Origin: Yeosuana aromativorans
GTDB taxonomy: Bacteria; Bacteroidota; Bacteroidia; Flavobacteriales; Flavobacteriaceae
Assembly (NCBI RefSeq): GCF_014646655.1
Contig: NZ_BMNR01000001.1
Span: forward strand, 531,382-595,381
DNA length: 64,000 nucleotides
Direction: 5' to 3'
The notes under the pieces are model-generated. The model ran no database searches. It was not told the origin of the DNA and worked only from the letters and a program-made list of their open reading frames with translations. The translations under genes and the position numbers were made by a program. Position 1 is the first letter of the stretch. Each line of letters begins with the position of its first letter. This document shows positions 1 to 9,188 of the stretch, piece by piece.

Positions 1-171
1 ACTGGCATCCGTTTCAAATTCATTGGACAGTATATCGTATACTTCCTCAGAAATTTTTGTAGTAGGTCGCTTATCGATTTCAATACCTTTGGATTCCAAA
101 AAATCCACAGCACGATCGATAGAGATGTTTAATTCACGTAATACTTTATTTAATCTAATTGTTTCAGCCAT
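1..171 (-). CDS. infB: Translation initiation factor IF-2, N-terminal fragment (runs off window)
   Basis: The minus-strand reading frame begins at an ATG at 171 and stays open to the window edge (57 codons). The product starts MAETIRLNKVLRELNIS and contains the IF-2 N-terminal pattern RAVDFLESKG followed by a lysine/arginine stretch, as in Bacteroidota InfB. IF-2 is the GTPase that places initiator tRNA on the 30S subunit; its GTPase core lies outside the window. It is the last visible member of rimP-nusA-infB, 48 nt downstream of the nusA stop, so co-transcription is likely. Identity rests on this short N-terminus plus the operon context. Confidence 0.88.
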   Translation of the reverse strand, partial: MAETIRLNKVLRELNISIDRAVDFLESKGIEIDKRPTTKISEEVYDILSNEFETDAS

Positions 172-219
172 AAATTGCCTTTAATATATCAAATATAAGC
201 GTTATTCCAAATATATGTC

Positions 220-1452
220 TTATTCTTCAAATTCTTCTCTCAGAATTCTTATAACGTCTTTTATTGTTTCTTCTTCTAAATCTGTTCTTTTTACTAAATC
301 ATCCACATCCTGTTCCAAAATACTTTTTGCAGTATCAAGGCCAGCCTTGCTAAATTCTTCTATAATCCAACCTTCTATTTCATCGGTGAATTCTGATAAT
401 TCAACATCCTCTTCGGCGCCTTCTCTAAACACATCAATTTCGTATCCTGTCAATTGGCCTGCCAAACGAATGTTATGACCGCCTCTACCAATGGCCTTAC
501 TAACTTCTTCTGGTTTTAAAATAACCTCAGCACGTTTGGTGTCTTCATTGATTTTTATGGAAGTCACTCTCGCTGGGCTCAAAGCTCTTGTGATGTACAA
601 TTGCAAATTGTTGGTATAATTAATAACATCAATGTTTTCATTGCCCAATTCGCGAACAATACCATGAATTCTAGATCCTTTCATCCCTACACAAGCACCG
701 ACAGGGTCTATTCTATCATCATAAGAGTCTACGGCTACTTTTGCTTTTTCACCGGGAATTCTTACCACGTTTTTAATAGTAATCAATCCATCAAAAACTT
801 CTGGGATTTCTTGTTCAAACAGTTTCTCTAAAAACACAGGGGAGCTTCTTGACATGATGATAGCCGGTTTGGCTCCTTTAAGTTCCACACTGTCAATAAC
901 ACCTCTTACGTTGTCTCCTTTTCTGAAAAAGTCTGACGGGATTTGTTTGTCTTTTGGCAAGATAATCTCATTGCCCTCATCGTCCAACAAAATAACTGCT
1001 CTATGACGAATATGGTGAACCTCTGCGGTGTAAATCTCTCCTACTAAATCCTTAAATTGTTTGTAGATTATGGTATTGTCGTGTTCGTGGATTTTAGAGA
1101 TCAAATTTTGACGCAACGCTAAAATAGCACGTCGCCCTAAATCAGCCAGTTTCACTTCTTCAGACACATCTTCGCCAACTTCAAAATCAGGCTCTATTTT
1201 ACGTGCTTCAGACAATGAAATTTCTTGATTGGGCTCTTCAACTTCACCATCAGCAACCACAACACGGTTTCTCCAAATTTCTAAATCGCCTTTATCTGGA
1301 TTTACAATAATATCAAAATTATCATCATCGCCAAACTTCTTTTTTAGGGCACTTCTAAAGACATCCTCTAAAATAGCCATTAACGTTACACGATCAATTA
1401 ACTTATCGTCTTTGAATTCTGAAAACGATTCAATTAACGCAATATTCTCCAT
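220..1452 (-). CDS. nusA: Transcription termination/antitermination factor NusA
   Basis: A 410-residue protein with the NusA domain order: an N-terminal RNA-polymerase-binding region (about 1-125), an S1 domain (about 135-200), then two KH domains (about 230-360) containing GACVGMKGSRI and AIGRGGHNIRLA. NusA binds RNA polymerase and nascent RNA to modulate pausing, termination and antitermination. It ends soon after an acidic C-terminal region and is shorter than the E. coli protein (about 495 aa), as is usual in Bacteroidota. It lies 13 nt downstream of rimP and upstream of infB, the conserved bacterial arrangement. Confidence 0.97.
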   Translation of the reverse strand: MENIALIESFSEFKDDKLIDRVTLMAILEDVFRSALKKKFGDDDNFDIIVNPDKGDLEIWRNRVVVADGEVEEPNQEISLSEARKIEPDFEVGEDVSEEVKLADLGRRAILALRQNLISKIHEHDNTIIYKQFKDLVGEIYTAEVHHIRHRAVILLDDEGNEIILPKDKQIPSDFFRKGDNVRGVIDSVELKGAKPAIIMSRSSPVFLEKLFEQEIPEVFDGLITIKNVVRIPGEKAKVAVDSYDDRIDPVGACVGMKGSRIHGIVRELGNENIDVINYTNNLQLYITRALSPARVTSIKINEDTKRAEVILKPEEVSKAIGRGGHNIRLAGQLTGYEIDVFREGAEEDVELSEFTDEIEGWIIEEFSKAGLDTAKSILEQDVDDLVKRTDLEEETIKDVIRILREEFEE

Positions 1453-1465
1453 AACTCTTTTTGAA

Positions 1466-1927
1466 TTAAAATTTAATCATCACTTTTGCTTCTACAATAT
1501 CACTGTAAGCTATCACAGCTTCCTTTTTCACGGTTACCTTACCTTTACCTACAGGTTTTGGCTCCCTAACTTTCCATTCCAATGAAATACCTTCATCTGA
1601 GGTATCTTTAAGGATTCCTTCTATGTTATCTGAAGTTGTTTTTACTTCAAGGGTTCTTCCTATATTTTTGTTGTACTGTCTGTTATTGACTATTGGCGAG
1701 GTTGCTCCTGCTGAGGCCACTTCTAGGGCAAAATCTGTTTCTTCCCTGTCCAGATTGTGCTCAATGGCTCTACTTACAAACATACAGTCCTCAACACTTA
1801 CGCCTTTGTCTCCGTCAATAATAATTTTTATTCGGTTGTCTTCAGAAATGGTCATTTCTATCAGAAACAAATCGGTTCGTTCTTCCAGTGCCTTATTGAG
1901 TAACTCTTTTACTGTGGTTTTAAACAT
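1466..1927 (-). CDS. rimP: Ribosome maturation factor RimP
   Basis: A 153-residue protein of the RimP (DUF150) family, required for maturation of the 30S subunit. The family signature is visible in the N-terminal domain: DGDKGVSVEDCMFVSRAIE and then LEVASAGATSPI. The C-terminal SH3-like part follows. It is the first gene of rimP-nusA-infB, and the 3' gap to nusA is only 13 nt. A GC-rich hairpin with a following T tract lies just upstream of the start at 1927 and may attenuate the operon. Confidence 0.95.
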   Translation of the reverse strand: MFKTTVKELLNKALEERTDLFLIEMTISEDNRIKIIIDGDKGVSVEDCMFVSRAIEHNLDREETDFALEVASAGATSPIVNNRQYNKNIGRTLEVKTTSDNIEGILKDTSDEGISLEWKVREPKPVGKGKVTVKKEAVIAYSDIVEAKVMIKF

Positions 1928-1941
1928 TTTTATTATGAAAA

Positions 1942-1962
1942 GAGGGGACTTTTTGTCCCCTC
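1942..1962 (-). promoter_or_regulatory. Leader hairpin of rimP-nusA-infB (candidate attenuator)
   Basis: GAGGGGAC (1942-1949) pairs perfectly with GTCCCCTC (1955-1962) around a 5-nt loop. Read on the minus strand, the stem is followed by TTTT and then the rimP start 14 nt later, so it looks like an intrinsic terminator placed in the 5' leader. It is one of the few GC-rich stems in this AT-rich region. Attenuation is inference. Confidence 0.5.
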
Positions 1963-2061
1963 ATATTTCTTTTTTGCCTTACAACGCCGCAAATATATAA
2001 AATTTTTAATTGATTTTTAAAGTAATATTCATAAATTTATGATTGATATACCACGAAAAAT

Positions 2062-2889
2062 ATGAAAAAAATACTTGTCCCAACAGATTTTTCCGAACAA
2101 GCCGAAAACGCCTTGAAAGTGGCCGCTCAATTGGCAATAAAGCACAAATGTGATCTTTATTTGCTTCATACATTAGAAATGCCTTTACACAAAGTTGACC
2201 CTTTGAGCTCCTATCAAAATCTGCCAGAAGCCATGTACTTTATGAAACTGGCCCATAAACATTTTGAAGGCTTATTAGCAAAAGACTATCTTAAAGGCAT
2301 CAATGTCCATGAAATTGTAGAGTTTCACGAACCCTTTAAAGGTGTATATCAAGTATGCAAAAAGCACAAAATTGATTTAATTGTCATGGGGTCTCACGGT
2401 GCCAACGGGTTTAGGGAATTGCTCATCGGCTCCAATACTGAAAAAGTAGTACGTACCTCAGAAGTCCCTGTACTGGTCATTAAAAAGGAACATCCTGTTT
2501 TTAATGTTGACCATTTTGTGTTTGCATCCAATTTTAAGGACAAGTACAAAGCTCCTTTTGAAAAAGCAATAGCCATTTCAAAACTATTAAACGCTAAAAT
2601 ACATTTGCTCTTTGTGAACACGGCTAGTGATTTTATGACCACAGAAGAAGCAGAAACCCTAATAAAAACATTTGTAAAAGGTTTTGGTTTTGAAAACTAC
2701 ACAGTTAACATATACAATGACATTAGCGTAGAAAAAGGGATTATGAATTTCTCACAAGGTATAGCCGCAGATTTAATTGGCATGTGCACCCATGGCAGAC
2801 AAGGTCTGTCCCATTTTTTTAATGGCAGCATAAGCGAGGATTTGGTTAACCATGCCAAACGCCCTGTAATAACCTTTAAAATTGAATGA
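2062..2889 (+). CDS. Universal stress protein, tandem Usp domains
   Basis: A 275-residue cytoplasmic protein made of two UspA folds. Domain 1 (about 1-145) opens KKILVPTDFSEQAENAL and carries the ATP-binding type motif GSHGANGFRELLIGSNTE. Domain 2 (about 150-275) has the matching but more degenerate CTHGRQGLSHFFNGS. Two-domain Usp proteins of this size are common in Flavobacteriia, and the individual stress they answer cannot be told from sequence. It is divergent from rimP, monocistronic, and followed by a strong hairpin terminator. Confidence 0.92.
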   Translation: MKKILVPTDFSEQAENALKVAAQLAIKHKCDLYLLHTLEMPLHKVDPLSSYQNLPEAMYFMKLAHKHFEGLLAKDYLKGINVHEIVEFHEPFKGVYQVCKKHKIDLIVMGSHGANGFRELLIGSNTEKVVRTSEVPVLVIKKEHPVFNVDHFVFASNFKDKYKAPFEKAIAISKLLNAKIHLLFVNTASDFMTTEEAETLIKTFVKGFGFENYTVNIYNDISVEKGIMNFSQGIAADLIGMCTHGRQGLSHFFNGSISEDLVNHAKRPVITFKIE

Positions 2890-2914
2890 TTTTTGAATTA
2901 ATTTATAATAAAAC

Positions 2915-2955
2915 AAAAAGTCTCAACTCCAAAAATGAAGAATTGAGACTTTTTT
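2915..2955. terminator. Bidirectional terminator between usp gene and tRNA-Gln
   Basis: AAAAAGTCTCAA (2915-2926) pairs with TTGAGACTTTTT (2943-2954). With A and T runs on both flanks it can serve the plus-strand stress gene and, read on the minus strand, the tRNA-Gln gene whose 3' end is at 2957. Confidence 0.75.
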
Positions 2956-2956
2956 G

Positions 2957-3029
2957 TTGGCCTACTAGGGCTCGAACCTAGACTCTTCTGGACCAAAACC
3001 AGACGTGTTGCCAGTTACACCATAGGCCA
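2957..3029 (-). tRNA. tRNA-Gln (anticodon TTG)
   Basis: The minus strand folds as a 73-nt tRNA. The acceptor stem is TGGCCTA/TAGGCCA with discriminator A. The anticodon stem TCTGG/CCAGA carries loop TTTTGGT (anticodon TTG), and the T-arm contains GGTTCGAGCCC. CCA is not encoded. A hairpin terminator follows immediately. Confidence 0.95.
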
Positions 3030-3267
3030 ATGTGTAATTGAGGGTGCAAATTTAGCACAAAGTTTTATTTGCACAAGTATTTTTTTGAAAATAATTATGC
3101 GAATCATGGGGTTTTCTTGAAAAACCAAAGGGGGTTATTAGGCACCTGCTTGCCAATTAGGCAATAAACAATGTTCTATTTCTGTTCAATTATGTTAACA
3201 CAAACTAAATACTTATACCTCATTTCATATTTATTGTTAAATTCGCCATTGTAAAAAACATGAACAG
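3030..3267. other. Intergenic region upstream of the DUF2723 gene
   Basis: AT-rich spacer between the tRNA-Gln 5' end and the DUF2723 gene. The sequence TAAATTCG near 3238-3245 resembles the Bacteroidota -7 box but is not a full match. No ORF, repeat or structured RNA was recognised. Confidence 0.4.
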
Positions 3268-6200
3268 ATGACATATTTCAACTTTAAAAAATGGAACACC
3301 TTAACGGGGTGGTTCACTTTTTTAATAGCTTTTATAGTATATGGCTCAACTATTGAACCTACAGTGAGTTTTTGGGACTGTGGAGAGTTTATTGTTACCT
3401 CCTCGAAATTAGAGGTTGGCCATCCACCTGGAGCACCATTGTTTCAAATGTTTGGGGCGTTTTTCTCGTTATTTGCTTTTGGCAACAATCAACTCATTGC
3501 CACAATGATCAACCTAATGAGTGCAATGGCCAGCGCCTTTACCATCATGTTTATGTTTTGGTCCATTACCTTATTATTAAAAAAATTGGTCATTCAAAAA
3601 AAGGAATTGACCCAACAAAAAGCATTGGCTATCCTTGGTAGCGGTTTAGTAGGCAGTTTAGCGTTTACATTTACAGATTCTTTTTGGTTTAATGCTGTTG
3701 AGGCCGAAGTGTATGCCATGGCCACTTTAATTATGGCCGTACTATTTTGGGCTGCATTACGCTGGGAACAAGATATGAACAAACCAAGGGGAAACCGGTG
3801 GCTTATTTTCATTTCCTTTATCATTGGTTTGTCATTTGGCGTCCATTTTATGGGATTGTTGACCATTCCGGCTATTGGACTTATTTACTTCTTTAAAAAT
3901 TACAAGACCATTACCGTTAAAAACTTCATTATCGCCAATGTGGTTTCTGTGGCCATTCTATTGTTTATTTTTAAGTTATTGGCTCCAAACTTATTGCGCT
4001 ATTTTAGTGCGTTTGAAATCTTTTTTGTGAATTCCATTGGGCTTCCTTTTAATTCAGGTTCCATTATCGCAGGATTGCTTTTGGTTGCCCTTATTTACTA
4101 CGGAATAAAATATACTCGCAAAAAAAATTATGTACATCTCAATACTGCCATTCTTTGTATTACCTTCATTATAATAGGATTTTCTTCTTGGACGCTATTG
4201 CCCATTCGTGCCAATGCCAATGTAGTGATTAATGAAAATAATCCGTCCAGTGCCCGGGAATTGTTAGCGTATTACAATTTAGAGCAATATCCCGAAACCC
4301 ATTTGTTTTATGGTCCTTTGTTCACTGATCAATATGCGTATCTAGATGAAAAAAATCCGTATGTTGATGATAAACCCAAATATGAAAAAGACGAGAAAAA
4401 AGGGGAATACGTTATTGTAAACGATTATAAAAACGCCAAACAAAATTACAACTCCAAGCAGTCGGCCATTCTTCCGCGTATGTGGAGCACGGAACATGCT
4501 GCCAATTACATGATGTTTTCTGGGTATTTGGATTTTAAATTAAAACCGGAATATCAAATGCAGAATGAGCTTAGAACAGCCGTTTCGCAATTTAAAAACG
4601 ATGTTGCCAAAGGCAATGTGGATTATGACGATTATAATAATTTTTTAAAGCGCTACAAAAACTACATCGATGTTGAAAAACCGTCACTTGGCAGTAATAT
4701 AGCCTTTATGTTGGAATACCAATTGGGATATATGTACTGGCGTTATTTTATGTGGAATTTTGTAGGCCGTCAAGATGATATACAAGGGCGGATGGACAAC
4801 CACGGCAATTGGATAAGCGGCATCAAACCCATTGATGAATGGCATTTGGGACTCTCCCAAGATAATTTGCCAAGCGATGTTAAAAACAACAAGGCCAGGA
4901 ACACCTATTACTTTTTACCACTTATTCTTGGTTTGATCGGTTTGTTCTTTTTGTTTAACAAAGACAAAAAACTATTTTGGACCATGTTGGTGTTCTTCCT
5001 GTTTACAGGACTTGCCATACAGTTTTACACCAATGTCCGTCCATTTGAACCACGTGAACGGGATTACTCAGTGGTAGGCTCCTTTTATGTGTTTGCCCTT
5101 TGGATAGGGTTTGGGGTTTATGCCATTTTTGACAGTTTAAAAAAATACACCTCAACAAAAATGTTGGCGCCAGCCATAACCATTGTTTGTTTGGTATTAG
5201 TACCGGGAATTTTAGCGGCCAATAACTGGGATGACCATGACCGATCTGATAAATATACCGCCAAATCCATGGCAAAAATGTATCTAGACTCCTGTGCTAA
5301 AGACGGCATTTTATTTTCCATAGGTGATAATGATACCTTCGCGCTCTGGTATGCCCAAGAAATTGAAGGCTACAGAACCGATGTAAGGGTGGTTAATACC
5401 AGCTTGTTCCAAACCGATTGGTATATTGACCAAATGAAACGCAAGTCTTACGATAGCGACCCTATTCCTTCGCAACTCACACATGACCAATACAAATATG
5501 GAACACGGGATTATATTATCAAAGAACCTATTGTTAAGGATACTATTGACGTCAAGGAGTTTTTAAATTTTATTACTAGCGATAATCCCAGAACAAAATA
5601 TAAATATGTGTTGGAGCAACAAGGCGTTGATGTTAGTTCCATTAGGAGACAAGATTTAAATGCCAATTATCTGCCTACAGAAAATGTGCGGATTCCAGTT
5701 AATAAAGAAAATGCTTTAGAATCTGGTATTGTAAAACCTAAAGATGCCGACAAAATCGTGCCTTACATTGATATCAAAATTAAAGAAGGCGCGCTCTACA
5801 AAAACCGATTACTCATGTTGGATATAGTAGCCAATAACGATTGGAAACGCCCTATATATTTCACTGGGGGAAGCTTTGGGGATGACGATTATCTGTGGAT
5901 GAAAGATTACTTACAGTTGGATGGTATGTGCTATAAATTGGTGCCCATTAAAACACCTGTTGACAAAGCCAATCCATTTGATATGGGCCGCGTAGACTCA
6001 GACCTTATGTACAACAAAGTCATCCATTGGGATTGGGGCAACAGCGGAAAAGACATTTATCATGATCCTGAAACACGCAAAAACTCCATTTCTTACAGAG
6101 GTAATCTTGCTAGATTAATGGAGCAGTTAATCAATGAGAAGAAACTTGATAAAGCTGAAGAAATTGCTGATATAGCCATGAAAAACATGCCTGTAGATTA

Positions 6201-6588
6201 CTATGGTTACTACACACTTTTAGAACCTTATATCAGTGCCTATTATGAAGTGGGTGCTAAAGAAAAAGCCCAGGCATTATTTAAAGATGTGGCTAAAAAA
6301 TATCAAGAAAACCTAACGTATTACAGCGGTTTGACAAAAGATAATCAAGAACGATTGTTTGAAGATATTTATACCGATATACAACGCTATAAAAGTTTAG
6401 TGGATGTCCTTATAGAATATGATAGGGACTTTGCCAAAACCGAAAGCGAAGTGTTTAATAATTATTTAAGATTATTCAGACATTTTTATGATAGTGAAGG
6501 CTCGGATGAAGAACAGGTAGACAAAGACATTCCAGATACAACTACCATTATGCCAGACGCTGGTTTGATGCCTGAAAATGGGCAATAA
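3268..6588 (+). CDS. DUF2723 family GT-C-type membrane glycosyltransferase-like protein
   Basis: An 1106-residue protein of the Bacteroidota DUF2723 family, which belongs with GT-C (protein O-mannosyltransferase-like) enzymes. Residues about 15-310 hold many hydrophobic helices, with the family motif SFWDCGEFI followed by LEVGHPPGAPLF near residues 30-60. Its acidic residues in the first periplasmic loop are the expected catalytic site. More helices follow at about 545-660. The long soluble C-terminal part (about 670-1106) has helical, TPR-like stretches. The likely role is glycan transfer from a lipid-linked donor on the periplasmic side; donor and acceptor are unknown. The ATG at 3268 is used because an earlier ATG at 3260 hits a stop after three codons. 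A polysaccharide deacetylase gene follows 36 nt later. Confidence 0.9.
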   Translation: MTYFNFKKWNTLTGWFTFLIAFIVYGSTIEPTVSFWDCGEFIVTSSKLEVGHPPGAPLFQMFGAFFSLFAFGNNQLIATMINLMSAMASAFTIMFMFWSITLLLKKLVIQKKELTQQKALAILGSGLVGSLAFTFTDSFWFNAVEAEVYAMATLIMAVLFWAALRWEQDMNKPRGNRWLIFISFIIGLSFGVHFMGLLTIPAIGLIYFFKNYKTITVKNFIIANVVSVAILLFIFKLLAPNLLRYFSAFEIFFVNSIGLPFNSGSIIAGLLLVALIYYGIKYTRKKNYVHLNTAILCITFIIIGFSSWTLLPIRANANVVINENNPSSARELLAYYNLEQYPETHLFYGPLFTDQYAYLDEKNPYVDDKPKYEKDEKKGEYVIVNDYKNAKQNYNSKQSAILPRMWSTEHAANYMMFSGYLDFKLKPEYQMQNELRTAVSQFKNDVAKGNVDYDDYNNFLKRYKNYIDVEKPSLGSNIAFMLEYQLGYMYWRYFMWNFVGRQDDIQGRMDNHGNWISGIKPIDEWHLGLSQDNLPSDVKNNKARNTYYFLPLILGLIGLFFLFNKDKKLFWTMLVFFLFTGLAIQFYTNVRPFEPRERDYSVVGSFYVFALWIGFGVYAIFDSLKKYTSTKMLAPAITIVCLVLVPGILAANNWDDHDRSDKYTAKSMAKMYLDSCAKDGILFSIGDNDTFALWYAQEIEGYRTDVRVVNTSLFQTDWYIDQMKRKSYDSDPIPSQLTHDQYKYGTRDYIIKEPIVKDTIDVKEFLNFITSDNPRTKYKYVLEQQGVDVSSIRRQDLNANYLPTENVRIPVNKENALESGIVKPKDADKIVPYIDIKIKEGALYKNRLLMLDIVANNDWKRPIYFTGGSFGDDDYLWMKDYLQLDGMCYKLVPIKTPVDKANPFDMGRVDSDLMYNKVIHWDWGNSGKDIYHDPETRKNSISYRGNLARLMEQLINEKKLDKAEEIADIAMKNMPVDYYGYYTLLEPYISAYYEVGAKEKAQALFKDVAKKYQENLTYYSGLTKDNQERLFEDIYTDIQRYKSLVDVLIEYDRDFAKTESEVFNNYLRLFRHFYDSEGSDEEQVDKDIPDTTTIMPDAGLMPENGQ

Positions 6589-6624
6589 TCTTAAAACTGT
6601 GTTAGTTAAGCGATAGAACAAAAC

Positions 6625-7287
6625 ATGAGTTTAGTTCCTGTAAAAACCCCTTTGATGGTTAAAAAAATGTTCCCAAACTATGTTTGGGACATCAACACTC
6701 ATGACAAGGTTATTTACCTGACTTTTGATGACGGTCCCACACCGGACATTACAGAATGGACCCTTGAGACCTTAAAAAAGTATGATGCCAAAGCCACTTT
6801 TTTTTGTATAGGCAATAATATAGAAAATCACCCAAATATTGTCCGAGAAATCGTAAAAGAAGGGCATTCCATAGGCAACCATACTTATAACCATTTAAAA
6901 GGCTGGAAAACCAAAACTTCAGACTATTTAAGCAATGTTAACCTTTGCCAGTCTGTTCTCAAATCCCAAATCTCAAATCCTAAAAACCACCATTCAACAA
7001 CTGTTAATCTATTCCGCCCACCTTACGGACGCATAAAACCCAAACAAGCCAAAAAACTAATGGCATTAGGCTATCGTATCGTTATGTGGGACGTGTTATC
7101 ATTTGATTGGGACAAAAACATATCGCAAGAAACTTGTTTTGAAAATATTAAAGAAAATGCCACAAACGGAAGTATCATTGTATTTCACGACAGCATAAAA
7201 GCTTCCAAAAACATGATGTATGCCTTACCAAAAGTCTTGGATTATTACGGCAAACAGGGATATGCGTTTAAGCCGCTTGCAGTTTAA
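6625..7287 (+). CDS. Polysaccharide deacetylase (NodB homology, CE4) family protein
   Basis: A 220-residue NodB-domain protein. All five CE4 motifs are visible: TFDDGP (catalytic base and metal Asp), HTYNH (metal His pair), RPPYGR, WDVLSFDWD and IIVFHDS. Such enzymes remove N- or O-acetyl groups from cell-wall or surface glycans. No convincing signal peptide is present, so location is uncertain. It sits 36 nt after the DUF2723 gene, which suggests co-transcription. Its 3' end overlaps the convergent thioredoxin-like gene by 4 nt. Confidence 0.92.
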   Translation: MSLVPVKTPLMVKKMFPNYVWDINTHDKVIYLTFDDGPTPDITEWTLETLKKYDAKATFFCIGNNIENHPNIVREIVKEGHSIGNHTYNHLKGWKTKTSDYLSNVNLCQSVLKSQISNPKNHHSTTVNLFRPPYGRIKPKQAKKLMALGYRIVMWDVLSFDWDKNISQETCFENIKENATNGSIIVFHDSIKASKNMMYALPKVLDYYGKQGYAFKPLAV

Positions 7288-7580
7288 AGATACTGCTTAA
7301 TGATGCCTATCAAGGTATTGGCATCTTGCTCACCACTTTGGCGCCATTTCATTTCACCGTTTTTATAAATAATCAATGTGGGCAGGCCTTTAACTCTAAG
7401 AGCTTCGGCTAGCTCTTGGTTCTTCTCAACGTCAATTTTAATTACCTTAGCCTTATCACCCAGCGCCGCTGCCACATCTCTTAATACCGGATGCATAGCT
7501 GTAGATTGGTCATTCCATTCCGTAAAAAAATCCAACAAAACAGGAATGTCTATATCTATTAGTTCCCCAAATTTTGACAT
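7284..7580 (-). CDS. Thioredoxin-fold protein lacking active-site cysteines
   Basis: A 98-residue single-domain thioredoxin fold. It keeps the LLDFFTEW strand, the downstream IDVEKNQELAEALRVKGLPTL segment with its cis-proline, and the final KNGE hairpin. The WCGPC site is replaced by WNDQS (residues 22-26), and the whole protein contains no cysteine, so disulfide chemistry is impossible. A binding or scaffold role is more likely than redox catalysis. It is upstream of and co-directional with the metallophosphoesterase (145-nt gap) and convergent with the deacetylase. Confidence 0.88.
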   Translation of the reverse strand: MSKFGELIDIDIPVLLDFFTEWNDQSTAMHPVLRDVAAALGDKAKVIKIDVEKNQELAEALRVKGLPTLIIYKNGEMKWRQSGEQDANTLIGIIKQYL

Positions 7581-7725
7581 ACTTTATTGTTTATTAGTCA
7601 AATGTACTTATACAAACCTACGTTTTTTTTTAATATTATAAATACACAAGCTATTTATAATACAATCATCAATCCATTATTATAAAAATACACAATTTCT
7701 TTATAACTACAACACGCACGCAATA

Positions 7726-8976
7726 TTATGCAACCCTAGGCTTTTTTTTAAGTTGAATAACCGTTATTTCTGGCCATATACCAACACGCCCAGGAAAGGC
7801 GTGGTAGCCAAAGCCCCTGTTCACATTAATGTACCTGCCAAACTCAGAATACAACCCTGCCCATTGTTTGTATACGTACTTGGAAGGACTCCATCTAAAA
7901 TACCCTGGTATTTCAATACCCATCTGCAAGCCATGGGTATGACCACTCAACGTTAAATGGTAATTAAAATCATCTTTTTTTACTTTTAATTCCCAATGCG
8001 ACGGGTCATGCGACATGAGTATTTTAAAATCGTCTTTATTGACGCCTTCTGAAGCTTTCTTTAAATCACCGGCTTTATTAAAGCCTTTTCCCCAGTTTTC
8101 TATCCCTATCAATGCGATTTTTTGTCCGTCTTTTTCAATATAACGGTGTTCGTTCAACAATAAGTCAAATCCTATTTTTGGATGAATATCCTTTACTGCC
8201 TGGAAATTTTTTGCTTTATCTGCTTCGTTCTTCCATTCAACATAATCACCATAATCATGATTTCCTAAAATTGAAAATTTTCCGTAAGGTGCTTCAAAAT
8301 TACCAAAGGCCTCCATCCATGCATCCATTTCATCGGCTTTGTTGTTTACAATGTCGCCTGTAAAAAGCAAAAGATCGGATTGCTGTTCCTTTATTAAATC
8401 AATACCATACTGGATTTTTTCGCGGTTGGTAAAACTTCCAGAATGGATGTCTGATATTTGCGTGATGGTAAAGCCATCAAACGCTTCGGGCAGATCCTCA
8501 AACTCCAATTGATACTTCAACACCTTGTAATTGTATCGCCCTTGAATGATTCCGTAGATAAATGAAGCAAACGGAATAGCTGCCAACCCTAAGGCCAATC
8601 TGGATACAAACAAGCGCCTGCTGGCTATGGGCTGAGTAGGACCAGAAGACACATATGAAAACAGTTTTTGAATAACACGTACAACGTCTTCTCCAAACAT
8701 GACCAACAGCATAACTACTTTAGGAACAAAAAATGTCAACACCAACCCCAAAGCCATTTGAAAAGCTTTGGTTTGCCCGGCGGATCTTGGCGTTGTAAGC
8801 AACACGTAAAACAAATTGATATAGATAGCAAGCGCAACCAGTATCCAAATAATTCGTATGTATCTGTTCTTTGTAATGGTTTTTAATGCCTGAAACGCAT
8901 AAAACTCAACAATAAGAAATAATAAAGAAAATATGATAAGCGCCACAATAAAACGAGACATAGACTTTTTTGTCAA
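7726..8976 (-). CDS. Membrane-anchored metallophosphoesterase (YkuE/YaeI-like)
   Basis: A 416-residue protein. The N-terminal third (about 1-150) has about four to five hydrophobic helices. The rest is a calcineurin-like phosphoesterase with the metal-binding series QISDIHSG, FTGDIVNN, GNHDYGD, LMSHDPSHW and SGHTHGLQMG. Relatives act on membrane lipids such as UDP-diacylglucosamine or phospholipid headgroups; the substrate here is unknown. All metal ligands look intact. The gene is divergent from polA, with about 210 nt between the starts. Confidence 0.9.
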   Translation of the reverse strand: MTKKSMSRFIVALIIFSLLFLIVEFYAFQALKTITKNRYIRIIWILVALAIYINLFYVLLTTPRSAGQTKAFQMALGLVLTFFVPKVVMLLVMFGEDVVRVIQKLFSYVSSGPTQPIASRRLFVSRLALGLAAIPFASFIYGIIQGRYNYKVLKYQLEFEDLPEAFDGFTITQISDIHSGSFTNREKIQYGIDLIKEQQSDLLLFTGDIVNNKADEMDAWMEAFGNFEAPYGKFSILGNHDYGDYVEWKNEADKAKNFQAVKDIHPKIGFDLLLNEHRYIEKDGQKIALIGIENWGKGFNKAGDLKKASEGVNKDDFKILMSHDPSHWELKVKKDDFNYHLTLSGHTHGLQMGIEIPGYFRWSPSKYVYKQWAGLYSEFGRYINVNRGFGYHAFPGRVGIWPEITVIQLKKKPRVA

Positions 8977-9124
8977 ATTTAAAAACTAAAGAACACAATT
9001 TTGTACAATTTAATGTAAGATTAACAATTTATTTTCATGGAAAAACACCTCTTATCTTTCACAATATCAAAAAGAAACCAATATTTAAAAAATGATTGGT
9101 ATCAATTTATCAGATTATTTAGCG

Positions 9125-9158
9125 TTTGAATTAATTTCTATTCGCCAGATAAGTTTTG
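9125..9158 (+). promoter_or_regulatory. Candidate polA promoter
   Basis: TTTG at 9125-9128 and a TAAGTTTT -7-like box at 9150-9157 are separated by 21 nt, close to the Bacteroidota TTTG/TAnnTTTG pattern. The -7 box is not a perfect match. It lies about 30 nt before the polA start. Confidence 0.4.
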
Positions 9159-9188
9159 TAGATTTATACACTCAATAAAAAAACATCC

